Positions 7,992-15,582 of a DNA stretch of 39,030 nt are shown in pieces (position 1 is the stretch's first letter; each line of letters begins with the position of its first letter). The notes under the pieces were generated by a model. The model was not told the DNA's origin. It made no database searches and worked only from the letters and a program-made list of their open reading frames with translations. The translations under genes and the position numbers were made by a program. The DNA is from Myxococcota bacterium. GTDB lineage: Bacteria; Myxococcota_A; Bradymonadia; UBA7976; UBA1532. The DNA is taken from positions 1 through 39,030 of the forward strand of contig JAKLJY010000079.1 in the NCBI GenBank assembly GCA_023150895.1, in the 5' to 3' direction.

Positions 7992-9281
7992 ATGGAAGCC
8001 TCTGCCGCCCCTCCCGAGCCGGTCCGCCTGAGCTTCACGCGCTCGACGCGCGCGTCGTCCGCCCGGACGTGGTCGGTGCTCGCCGACACCGACCGCCTCA
8101 ACCGGCTCGCCGGACTGTCGTTCACCTTCTCGGCGGAGACCTCGGGGGATCCGCTCTCCCGCGGTACCGGGGCACAGCGCCACCTCGGGCTGACCCTGCG
8201 GTGGCAGGAGCGCCCGGTCGAGTTCACGGCCGGCGAGGGCTTTCGGATCGAACGCGACTACGAGAACGGGCCGGTCTCCCGGGTCGTCAACACCCTGCAG
8301 CTCGAACCCCACGCGGACGGGACCCGCCTGATCTACGAGGTCCTGCTCTGGCCGCGGGCGGCCCTCCTGCGGCCGCTGGTGAAGGCCGACGTCGCCGCGA
8401 CGGTCCGGCCGGGCCTGTTTCGCGCGTTCGAGGCGCTCGTCCGGGCGGTCGACGAAGCGGCGGACGCGCCGGACGTGCCGCCGCCGCCGCTCGACGCCGC
8501 CGCTGCGCGGTCCCTCGCCCTGCGGTCGCGGACACTCGAGGACCGCGAGGTGGCCGCGGCGCTCGTCGAGCACCTCCGGTCGGCCCCGCTGACGGACCAG
8601 ACGTCGATGGCGCCCCGCGTCCTGGCGCGGCGGTGGGGTCTGCCGGTTCCGCGGGTGGTCGCCACGCTGCTCGAAGCCGAGGAGGCGGGGCTTCTGGTCC
8701 TGAACTGGGTGCTGGCGTGCCCGGCCTGCCGGCTGCCGGCGCCGATGCCGCGGACGGTGTCGCTGCGCCGCCGCGCCTTGCACTGCGCGAGCTGCGACCT
8801 CCGCTTCGACGCCGCGATCACGGAGTCGATCGCGCTGACGTTCCAGCCCGCGCCCGGCATCCGGCGCGTCGTCGCCCAGATGCGCTGCCTCTCGAGCCCG
8901 GCGCGCATGCCGCACCTCGTCGCACAGCGTTCGCTGGCCCCCGGGGCCGAGGCGGACTGGTCCGTGGATCTCACGCCCGGTGTCTATCGGCTCTGCAGCC
9001 TGCCCGAGCTGGACGTCGTCACGCTGGTCGTCGGCGCGAGCGAGACGCGCGGCACCCAGACGATCCTCGTCGGTCCCCGGGTGCTCGGACCGCCGACCGT
9101 GCGGCTGCGTGCGGGGCGGACTCACCTCGCCCTGCGGTCGAAGCACGCGGGTGTCGTCACGCTGCGCCTCGAGCGCATCGAGCGGGATCCGGACCGTCTG
9201 ACCCTCGGCGAGCTGCTCGCCTGGCGGCTCAGGTGGCCCGCGGCGGCCGCGCCGGCGAGGCGTGTGTCGGGGACGTCCTGA
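7992..9281 (+). CDS. START-like/DUF5939 protein with zinc ribbon
   Basis: 429-residue protein. Residues about 12-155 look like a START/polyketide-cyclase-like lipid-binding fold (ARTWSVLADTDRLNRLAGL). The following part resembles DUF5939, a region known upstream of class III adenylate/guanylate cyclase domains. A zinc-ribbon motif is present with Cys243, Cys246, Cys265 and Cys268 (CPAC, CASC). The frame stops at 9281 exactly where family members continue into a cyclase domain, and a cyclase-like remnant continues in the next frame. The pair may therefore be a split or frameshifted single gene. I chose ATG at 7992; another ATG lies at 7980, and neither has a clear ribosome binding site. The gene is divergent from metG across about 100 bp. 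Confidence 0.72.
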   Translation: MEASAAPPEPVRLSFTRSTRASSARTWSVLADTDRLNRLAGLSFTFSAETSGDPLSRGTGAQRHLGLTLRWQERPVEFTAGEGFRIERDYENGPVSRVVNTLQLEPHADGTRLIYEVLLWPRAALLRPLVKADVAATVRPGLFRAFEALVRAVDEAADAPDVPPPPLDAAAARSLALRSRTLEDREVAAALVEHLRSAPLTDQTSMAPRVLARRWGLPVPRVVATLLEAEEAGLLVLNWVLACPACRLPAPMPRTVSLRRRALHCASCDLRFDAAITESIALTFQPAPGIRRVVAQMRCLSSPARMPHLVAQRSLAPGAEADWSVDLTPGVYRLCSLPELDVVTLVVGASETRGTQTILVGPRVLGPPTVRLRAGRTHLALRSKHAGVVTLRLERIERDPDRLTLGELLAWRLRWPAAAAPARRVSGTS

Positions 9282-10594
9282 AGCGGGCACGCGCCCGGGC
9301 CCTTCAGACCTCCACCGGCTGGGTGACGGCCTCGTTTTCGGCCGCCGACGACCTCGCGACGGCTTGTGAAGCGCTCGAAGGGGCGTCCTGGCTCGGCGTC
9401 GCCGTCGGTTTCGGTCGGGCGCTCGAGCTCGCGGGGCAGGACGACCGCATCGTCGCCGGGCCGCTGGTGCAGGACGTGATGGGGCTCGCCGCCCGGGCCG
9501 CCCCGGGCGAGGTCCTGGTCTGGGCGCCGGAGCGCTGGCCCGCCTCGGCCACCCCCGCGGCGTTTCACCTCGCCTCGGCCCCGACGCCGGCCGGGGACCG
9601 GGCGCTCTCCCCGGGCGAGGTCACCGGGCCGCGCCTCTTGCCCCCGAGACCGGCCGGCCGACCGCTTCGGCCGGGCGACGTCGTCGACGAGCGGTTCAAG
9701 CTCGGCGAAGTCCTGGGCACCGGCGGCTTCGGCGTCGTCTTCGAGGCCCTCGATCTGCGCACGGGGCAAGAGGTCGTGGTCAAACTGCTGAAAGACGAGC
9801 GTGCGCGCGACGACGAGGCTGCGCAGCGGTTCTTCGACGAAGGGCGTCTGGCCGCCCGCCTTCGCGGTCGCCACGTGGCCCGCGTCCACGAGTGGGGCCT
9901 CGCCGACGACGGGCGCCTCTTCATCGTCATGGAGCGCCTGACGGGGCGGGAGCTCTCGCTGGTGCTCCGCTCGACCGGGCTGCTCGACCCCGTGCGGACG
10001 CTGCGCATGCTCGCCGACGCGCTCGCCGGTCTTGCGGAGGCGCATGCCGAGGGGCTCGTTCATCGGGACGTGAAACCGGGGAATCTCTTCGTGGTCGGGG
10101 AAGGCACGCCCGACGAGCACGTGAAGCTCATCGACTTCGGGATCGCCCTCGATCGCACGGGGGCCGTCGTGTCCATGGATCGCGAGGGGGTCATCGTGGG
10201 GACGCCGGCGTACGTGAGCCCGGAACAGGTGCTCGGGCGGTCGCTGGACGGTCGCAGCGATCTCTACGCTTTGGCCCTCGTGGCGCATACGTGTCTGGCG
10301 GGCGCCGTCCCGTTCGTGGGCGAGACGCCGTACGAGCTCGTCTGGGCCCGCACGGTGGTCGCGCCGGAGAGCCTTGCGCAGCGGGCTCCCGGGCCCTTGC
10401 CCGACGGACTGGCGGCGCTCGTCGACGCGACGCTCGCCCTCGAGCCCGACGCCCGGCCCGCCTCGGCGGAGGCGATGGCGCAGCGCGTGCGCGCGCTTCT
10501 TTCGGAGTTGGGGGCGCCGGAGTCGTGGCGTGCCGCCTGGGCGGGGCTGTGCGGGGCCGCCGATCCTACGGAGCGATTCACCCGGCGTCTCTGA
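9233..10594 (+). CDS. Ser/Thr protein kinase with degenerate cyclase-like N-terminus
   Basis: About 453 residues from GTG 9233. Residues about 28-100 resemble the second half of a class III nucleotide cyclase domain: ASFSAADDLATACEAL, then GVAVGFGRALEL, then GLAARAAPGEVLVWAPE, matching the usual VNLAARL...GEIVVSE block. The metal-binding first half is missing, so cyclase activity is not expected. A linker leads to a complete Hanks-type kinase: glycine loop GTGGFGVVFEA (162-172), Lys184, HRDVKPGN with Asp279, DFG with Asp301, and GTPAYVSPEQ. No transmembrane segment follows, so it should be cytoplasmic. The start is uncertain: GTG 9233 overlaps the upstream gene by 49 bp, GTG 9323 would remove the first 30 residues, and a frameshift fusion to the DUF5939 gene is possible. 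It converges on ricT. Confidence 0.8.
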   Translation: MARGGRAGEACVGDVLKRARARALQTSTGWVTASFSAADDLATACEALEGASWLGVAVGFGRALELAGQDDRIVAGPLVQDVMGLAARAAPGEVLVWAPERWPASATPAAFHLASAPTPAGDRALSPGEVTGPRLLPPRPAGRPLRPGDVVDERFKLGEVLGTGGFGVVFEALDLRTGQEVVVKLLKDERARDDEAAQRFFDEGRLAARLRGRHVARVHEWGLADDGRLFIVMERLTGRELSLVLRSTGLLDPVRTLRMLADALAGLAEAHAEGLVHRDVKPGNLFVVGEGTPDEHVKLIDFGIALDRTGAVVSMDREGVIVGTPAYVSPEQVLGRSLDGRSDLYALALVAHTCLAGAVPFVGETPYELVWARTVVAPESLAQRAPGPLPDGLAALVDATLALEPDARPASAEAMAQRVRALLSELGAPESWRAAWAGLCGAADPTERFTRRL

Positions 10595-10624
10595 CGTCGT
10601 GGCCGTGCGCGCTTCGGGCCGGGC

Positions 10625-12196
10625 TCAGGCCGGGGCGTCGCCGCCCGATGGGGTGCCGCCGCCCCCGCCACCGCCCGGTTTGCGCCGGCGACGGCGACGC
10701 TTCTTGCGCGGGGCGCCTTGCACCTCCGGCGCGCCCGTCTCTTCGCCGTCGAACTCGTCGCCCTCGTCGGCGTCCTCCGCCGCATCCGGGAGGGCGTCTG
10801 CAGCCGCCTGCGCATCGGCGATCGCTTCGACGCGGGTCACCGGGCGCTCGGCCGCGGGGCGCTCCGGCTTCGGCGGGCGGGGCGTCGGTGTGGCCTCGGG
10901 CGCGACGCCGCGACCCTGGGCATTCCCGGGGCGTCCACCGGGCCGATGCGGGGCGTCACGGCGCGGCGCTGGCTCGGTGCGAGGGGCGGCTTCCGGCCGT
11001 GGCGGGGTCTCGCGCCGGGGGCGCTCACTCCGCTCGGGGCGCTGGGCGGGGGGCGCGTTCGGCCGAGGCGGCGACTTCGCCGGGGCGGGCCCCGTCCGCT
11101 GCGCGGGCTTCGCCGCCGGCCGGACGACCCGGGGCGCGAGGGTGGCCGCGCGCGCGAGGGGGGAGGCGTCTTCCGAGGCCTCGCCGGCGTCCCCGGCGTC
11201 GAGGCCGCGTCCGGCGAGCTCGAAGTCGAGGTGCTCCTCTGCGTCGACGTCCATCGTGTCGACGGTCTCGGGTTCGGTGCTCGCGACGATGGGTTTGCCG
11301 TCCCGCTTGAGTTCCGAGACGTGAAAGGTCTCCCACTGACCGTCTTCCGTGCGGACGCGGACGCGCCCCCGCAGGATGTCGAGCTCTTTGATGACGGCCT
11401 TGCCGAGGGGGGTCTCGACCGTCTTGCCTTCCTTGGGTAGCCCCTTGCGCGCCTCGGCGTACTGTTCCTGCTCGTAGGCGAGGCAGCTCATCAGCCGACC
11501 GCAGGCCCCGACGTGTTTCTGCGGGTTGGGGGAGAGCCCCTGCGTCCGCGCATGCTTCGGGCTGACCGGCGGGTACGACGGCATGACGCGCGCGCAGAGT
11601 TCGCGGTGGCACCGGCCGATGCCACCGATCTGTCGCGCCGCTTCGTGCGGGCCGACCTGCGTGAGGTCGATCTGCCCTTGAATGCGCCGTCGCAGCTCGG
11701 CGAGCAGGTTGCGAAAATCGACGCGCTGGTCGGACCAGAAATAGAAGACGGTGCGCTGCTGGAGCGCGCTCATCTCCACGTGCACCGGTTTCATCGGCAA
11801 TCGCATGGCGACGATGCGCTCGCGGAAGAGCGTGAACGCCTCGGTCTCGCGCTTCGACACCCGCTCCGCCGTCTGCGCGACCTCGTCGGCGGTCATGACC
11901 TCGAGCACCGGCATGGTTTGGGGATCACCTTCGGGCACCCGGAGCGCGGGCGCATCGACCACCGTACCGAACGCGGAGTCGCCGGGGACCTTGAAGATCA
12001 CGCGGTCGCCCACGTCGACGAGCGCGGCGTCGGGGACGCGGACCCAGTGATGAAGCCAGGGTCGGCCCTCGTGGCGGACCCGGGCGAGGCGCACCGGACG
12101 GCTCGGGAGGGCGGCGCCGGGGGCGTCCGGGTCGTCGTCCTCGACGAGGAGGTCGAGCAGGGCGTCGTAGAGCTGGTTCGAGAGGGCGTCGGACAT
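10625..12196 (-). CDS. ricT: PSP1-domain protein, RicT (YaaT) family
   Basis: 523-residue protein with a PSP1/RicT core at about residues 40-300. In Bacillus, RicT (YaaT) works with RicA and RicF in an Fe-S-containing complex that affects RNA processing and development. The hallmark Cys regions are visible (CHRELCARVMPSY and ACGRLMSCLAYE), although the usual CGRLMCCL is CGRLMSCL here, one Cys fewer. A long low-complexity tail of about 200 residues, rich in Ala, Pro, Arg and Glu, ends in RKKRRRRRRK followed by a glycine run. That tail is absent from the short Bacillus protein and suggests nucleic-acid or ribosome contact. The ATG at 12196 lies 7 bp after the holB stop, so the genes are co-transcribed. 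The holB-ricT order is conserved in distant bacteria. Confidence 0.88.
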   Translation of the reverse strand: MSDALSNQLYDALLDLLVEDDDPDAPGAALPSRPVRLARVRHEGRPWLHHWVRVPDAALVDVGDRVIFKVPGDSAFGTVVDAPALRVPEGDPQTMPVLEVMTADEVAQTAERVSKRETEAFTLFRERIVAMRLPMKPVHVEMSALQQRTVFYFWSDQRVDFRNLLAELRRRIQGQIDLTQVGPHEAARQIGGIGRCHRELCARVMPSYPPVSPKHARTQGLSPNPQKHVGACGRLMSCLAYEQEQYAEARKGLPKEGKTVETPLGKAVIKELDILRGRVRVRTEDGQWETFHVSELKRDGKPIVASTEPETVDTMDVDAEEHLDFELAGRGLDAGDAGEASEDASPLARAATLAPRVVRPAAKPAQRTGPAPAKSPPRPNAPPAQRPERSERPRRETPPRPEAAPRTEPAPRRDAPHRPGGRPGNAQGRGVAPEATPTPRPPKPERPAAERPVTRVEAIADAQAAADALPDAAEDADEGDEFDGEETGAPEVQGAPRKKRRRRRRKPGGGGGGGTPSGGDAPA

Positions 12197-12203
12197 GGGG
12201 CAC

Positions 12204-13217
12204 TCAGCGGTCGGCCAGGCGCAGGAGGAGCGTCTCGAGCGAAAGACGGGTGTTGGCGGCCCCGTCGATGCCTCGCTCGGTCTCGTTGATGCGCTCGAGG
12301 CGCGAGAGGACTTCGGTCTGGGAGAGCGCCGCCGCGCGGGTGCGCAGGCGGTCGACGAGGTCGCGGTGGACGAGCGCGTCCGTCGGGACGCCGGCGTTGA
12401 GGAGCAGGAGGTCGCGGTACCACGTCCGCAGAATCTGGAAGAACAGGGGCAGCTCGGCCTTCTTGGCGGCGAGGTCCTCGGCGAGTTCGAGCACCTGTGG
12501 GATGTGGCGCTTGCCGTCCGGGTCGTCGGCGCGCGCAATCAGCACCTCGCGGTCGGCGAGCAGCGCACTCTCGGCGAGGGCGAGACCCTTGCCGATGCTG
12601 CCCTCGGCGAGGCCGGCCAGCAGATCGGCATGCGCCCGGTCGAGCCCCGCGCGGTCGGCGATGAGCTCCGCGACGAGGGAGCGGTCGAGCGGCGCGAACC
12701 GCACGCGCTGGCAGCGAGAGAGAATCGTGGGCAGAAGCAGGTGGGGCGCAGACGAGACGAGCACGAAGTGGGTATCCGGGCCGGGCTCCTCGAGCGTCTT
12801 GAGCAACGCGTTGGACGTCGCCGGGTTCATGCGCTCGGCGTCGAGGATGAGCACGACGCGGCGGGCCCCTTCGAAGCTCTTGAACGAGAGTGTCTGTTGC
12901 AGCTCGCGGACCTGCTCGATCTTGATCTGCTGTTCGAGCGTGCCGTCGCCGCTCTCCTTTTCTTTCCGACGCAGGACGTGGAGGTCGGGGTGTGCGCCGT
13001 CCGCCGCGCGAATACAGGCGCTGCAGCGACCGCAGGCGTCGCCGTCCGCTGCGGGCGCGTGACACAGCAGCGCGCCTGCCATCGCCCGGGCGGTCAGGCT
13101 CTTGCCGACGCCGTCGGGCCCGGCGAAGAGATAGGCGTGATGCAGACGTCGACCGGACAGGGCGCGGAGCAGCGTCGCAATCGCGCGCGGCTGCCCCTGA
13201 ATGTGGGCGAGCGTCAT
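12204..13217 (-). CDS. holB: DNA polymerase III clamp-loader subunit delta'
   Basis: 337-residue AAA+ clamp-loader subunit that helps load the beta sliding clamp. It shows a P-loop (GPDGVGKS, 33-40), a four-cysteine zinc module (Cys52, Cys62, Cys65, Cys68), the LKTLEEP segment, and the sensor region LLPTILSRCQRVRF. The C-terminal part is helical, as in delta'/tau relatives. I chose the ATG at 13217 (MTLAHIQGQ); a TTG at 13250 would add 11 residues and overlap the porin gene upstream. It sits between the FadL-type porin gene (16-bp gap) and ricT (7-bp gap) on the same strand. Confidence 0.92.
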   Translation of the reverse strand: MTLAHIQGQPRAIATLLRALSGRRLHHAYLFAGPDGVGKSLTARAMAGALLCHAPAADGDACGRCSACIRAADGAHPDLHVLRRKEKESGDGTLEQQIKIEQVRELQQTLSFKSFEGARRVVLILDAERMNPATSNALLKTLEEPGPDTHFVLVSSAPHLLLPTILSRCQRVRFAPLDRSLVAELIADRAGLDRAHADLLAGLAEGSIGKGLALAESALLADREVLIARADDPDGKRHIPQVLELAEDLAAKKAELPLFFQILRTWYRDLLLLNAGVPTDALVHRDLVDRLRTRAAALSQTEVLSRLERINETERGIDGAANTRLSLETLLLRLADR

Positions 13218-13233
13218 GGCCCGGTGGCCGGCC

Positions 13234-14700
13234 TCAGAACGTGTACTCAACGTTGAGGTTCAGCACACCGATGGAGCGCTCGTAGGTGCCGGCGGCGTCC
13301 GGCTGCAGGGACGTCGGCGACTTCAGGCCGGTCTGCGGCACGCCGTTCACCCGCGGCCGCGGGTCGATCTCGCGCGAGAGGTAGAAGATCTGCGTGTACG
13401 TGCCGGCGACGGCCAGCGTGTCATCGAGGAACTGCGCGCGGGCGCCGAGGGCGGCGCTGACGTCGTTGAAGTCGGGCAGGGCGGGGTCGATGGTCTCGTC
13501 CGGCACGGCGTTGCCGTCGTACCCGAGCCCGGCGTAGAGCTCGAGGGCCGGGTTGAGGAAGTACGATGCGCCGGCCCGCACGGCGACGGCGTCCTCCCAG
13601 TCGCGCTCGAGGTTCTGGACGATGACCGAGCTGTCGATGCCCGGCTTCGGATCCCCCTTCGAGTCGAGGGCGCAGGCGTCGTCGGCCGCGGACTTCGTCA
13701 ACAGACACTGCCGCTCGAAGACGCTCCACCGCGCGAACTCGCCGAAGAGACGGACCTCCCACGTGGGGTCGATGCGCCACTTGCCGCCGAGGCGGATGAC
13801 GTCCGGCAGCTCCTGCTCGAGCCGCACGGCCTGTGTATTGGACTTCTGACCGTAGTAGCTGAGCTCGAGATCACCCTCGAGCTTCATTTTGCCGAAGCCC
13901 GGCTGGCTTTGGTACGAGGCGCCCACGGAGATGTCGTCGGTGGGCTTCCACAGCAGGCCGCCGCCGAGCGAGAAGTGTTTGCCGGAGACGTCTACCCGGC
14001 TGCGGCCCTCGAAAAGGCGCAGCTTGTCGTCCGCGTAGCGCTCGGCGACCTCGTCGTGCCCGCTGACGTTGCGGGCCCGGATGGTGTGGACCTCGCTCAT
14101 GATGAAGTTCACGCCGAGGCCGAAGCTGAGGCGGGCCGCGGGGATGTAATACGCCCCAGCGGCGGTGACGTAGAGGCTGCGCAGCGAACCTTCGATGGAC
14201 CACCAGCGCTGCGAGCCGTCGGCCGCGCCGTGAAAGACCGGATCGCCATCGAAGCCGCTCTGTTTGTCCCAGACGGACGCGCCGCCGAAGGGCGCGTAAA
14301 AGCCGAGGCCGACGCCGAGATTCTCCACGCCGAAGTTGCTGACCAGGCCGAGGAAGGGCGCCGCGGCGATGTTGAACAGCGTGCTCTCGCCCGAATTCGT
14401 GTCGAGGCGGTCCGCCGGGGTGCCGGCGCTCGAGCCGTCCTGCCCGATGAGGGGGTAGACGGACGCCGGATCGCGGTCGAAGCTGGCCTTGACCCACGCG
14501 AGGGTGCCGTCGACGTAGAGCTGCGTGCTGCCCGCGAACGCCAGCCCCGCCGGGTTGTAGTACATCGCGGTGGCGTTCTCGGTGGTCGGGTGGCCATGCT
14601 CACCGCCGAACCGGGCCGTGAGGAAACCGCTGGCCATCGCCGGGAGCGGTCCGACCAGCGCCGCCGTCGCGACGACAATTCCGAGGGGGCGTCGATTCAC
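13234..14700 (-). CDS. FadL/OmpP1-type outer-membrane transport protein
   Basis: 488-residue outer-membrane beta-barrel of the OmpP1/FadL/TodX family, which moves long-chain fatty acids or other hydrophobic compounds across the outer membrane. A signal peptide ends near PAMASG. The mature N-terminus (SGFLTARFGGEHGHPTTEN, then YYNPAGLAF) carries the family's hatch-region NPAGL motif. The rest alternates polar and hydrophobic residues like a barrel and ends in aromatic YTF, the usual C-terminal insertion signal. Two Cys in an extracellular-type loop (QCLLTKSAADDACAL) may form a disulfide. The start is GTG at 14700. It is divergent from the lipoprotein gene at 14806 and upstream of holB. Confidence 0.88.
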   Translation of the reverse strand: MNRRPLGIVVATAALVGPLPAMASGFLTARFGGEHGHPTTENATAMYYNPAGLAFAGSTQLYVDGTLAWVKASFDRDPASVYPLIGQDGSSAGTPADRLDTNSGESTLFNIAAAPFLGLVSNFGVENLGVGLGFYAPFGGASVWDKQSGFDGDPVFHGAADGSQRWWSIEGSLRSLYVTAAGAYYIPAARLSFGLGVNFIMSEVHTIRARNVSGHDEVAERYADDKLRLFEGRSRVDVSGKHFSLGGGLLWKPTDDISVGASYQSQPGFGKMKLEGDLELSYYGQKSNTQAVRLEQELPDVIRLGGKWRIDPTWEVRLFGEFARWSVFERQCLLTKSAADDACALDSKGDPKPGIDSSVIVQNLERDWEDAVAVRAGASYFLNPALELYAGLGYDGNAVPDETIDPALPDFNDVSAALGARAQFLDDTLAVAGTYTQIFYLSREIDPRPRVNGVPQTGLKSPTSLQPDAAGTYERSIGVLNLNVEYTF

Positions 14701-14715
14701 TTCCGTGCGCTCCGA

Positions 14716-14745
14716 TTGACAGGCCCGATTCGGGCGTCGCAGACT
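14716..14745 (+). promoter_or_regulatory. Possible sigma-70-type promoter
   Basis: A perfect TTGACA (14716-14721) is followed, 18 bp later, by CAGACT (14740-14745), which matches three of six -10 positions. It lies in the 105-bp divergent gap and points toward the lipoprotein gene that starts at 14806. The -10 match is weak. Confidence 0.3.
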
Positions 14746-14805
14746 GCGGCCGACTCCCCTGACGCAGACGTTCCGCGTCCGGCCGACCCAGGACAGGCCC
14801 GTACC

Positions 14806-15519
14806 ATGCTCCGATCCCTGCTGTCAAAGCGTTCGGCGCCGGCCTTGATGGCCGCGCTCTCCCTCGTGGGCTGCGCCGATCCCGAGGCCGCGATGGACGA
14901 GTTCATCTCGAACACGCCGGTGCGGGACGCCGCCCTCGACCTCGCCATCGCCGACACCGGCGGCGTCGACAACGTCGAAATCGAAGGTCTCTATCTCTTC
15001 GGTCTCTCGACGTTTCTCCGGCCCGACTACCCCATTCTTTTCGGTGCGACGGTCACGTATGTCCCGGCGGACGCGCCGACGGCCGAAAAAGCCGGCCAGA
15101 TTTCGCTCATCTTGCAGCCGCTCTACTGCAAGAACGAGGGCGGTCCGATGCCGAACTGCACTCGGGAAAACGTCGGCGACCCGCTGCCCACCTTCGTCTT
15201 CGATGTGGCGGAAGACGGCCGGTTTTCGGCCGATCTGGGCAATGTCACGGTCGCCGGCGACTCCAACCCCGTTTCGGGGCGCGACATCGTCGCGACGCTC
15301 GTCCTCCAGGGGTTCGTCCGCGAACGCGAAATCTGCGGCGGCGTGACGGGCGCGGTTTCTGCACCCATCACCGCGCCGCTCGAGGTCGGCGCCAACCGCT
15401 TCGGCACGGTGTACCTCGGGGCCATCGGCGACACCGTCGACTACAAGACGGGCCCGGTCCGTTACGACTGCTCGCCGATTGGCGAGGGCGCAGGCGGCGC
15501 AGGCGGCTCGGGGGGCTGA
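14806..15519 (+). CDS. Hypothetical lipoprotein
   Basis: 237-residue predicted lipoprotein. The signal peptide has Lys/Arg near the N-terminus, then a hydrophobic core and lipobox LVGC (Cys23). The mature part starts with a helical stretch (DPEAAMDEFISNTPVRDAALDLA) and then appears beta-rich, with two Cys about ten residues apart (YCKNEGGPMPNCT) that may pair. The C-terminus is Gly/Ala-rich. The ATG at 14806 is preceded by an AGGACAGG purine-rich stretch. I do not recognise a family. It is divergent from the porin gene and lies 63 bp upstream of the giant lipoprotein gene, in the same direction. Confidence 0.78.
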   Translation: MLRSLLSKRSAPALMAALSLVGCADPEAAMDEFISNTPVRDAALDLAIADTGGVDNVEIEGLYLFGLSTFLRPDYPILFGATVTYVPADAPTAEKAGQISLILQPLYCKNEGGPMPNCTRENVGDPLPTFVFDVAEDGRFSADLGNVTVAGDSNPVSGRDIVATLVLQGFVREREICGGVTGAVSAPITAPLEVGANRFGTVYLGAIGDTVDYKTGPVRYDCSPIGEGAGGAGGSGG

Positions 15520-15582
15520 CCGGCAGGCGGCCCGGCGGGCCCATAGTTCCGTTCGACGCCCATCTGCGTTACACAGCGCAGC

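Noticed and set aside
9262-9285. Programmed -1 frameshift site between the DUF5939 and kinase frames
   Set aside because: No classical slippery heptamer and no clear downstream stem-loop; a base miscall or a true split is more likely, so it is reported only as a split or frameshift.
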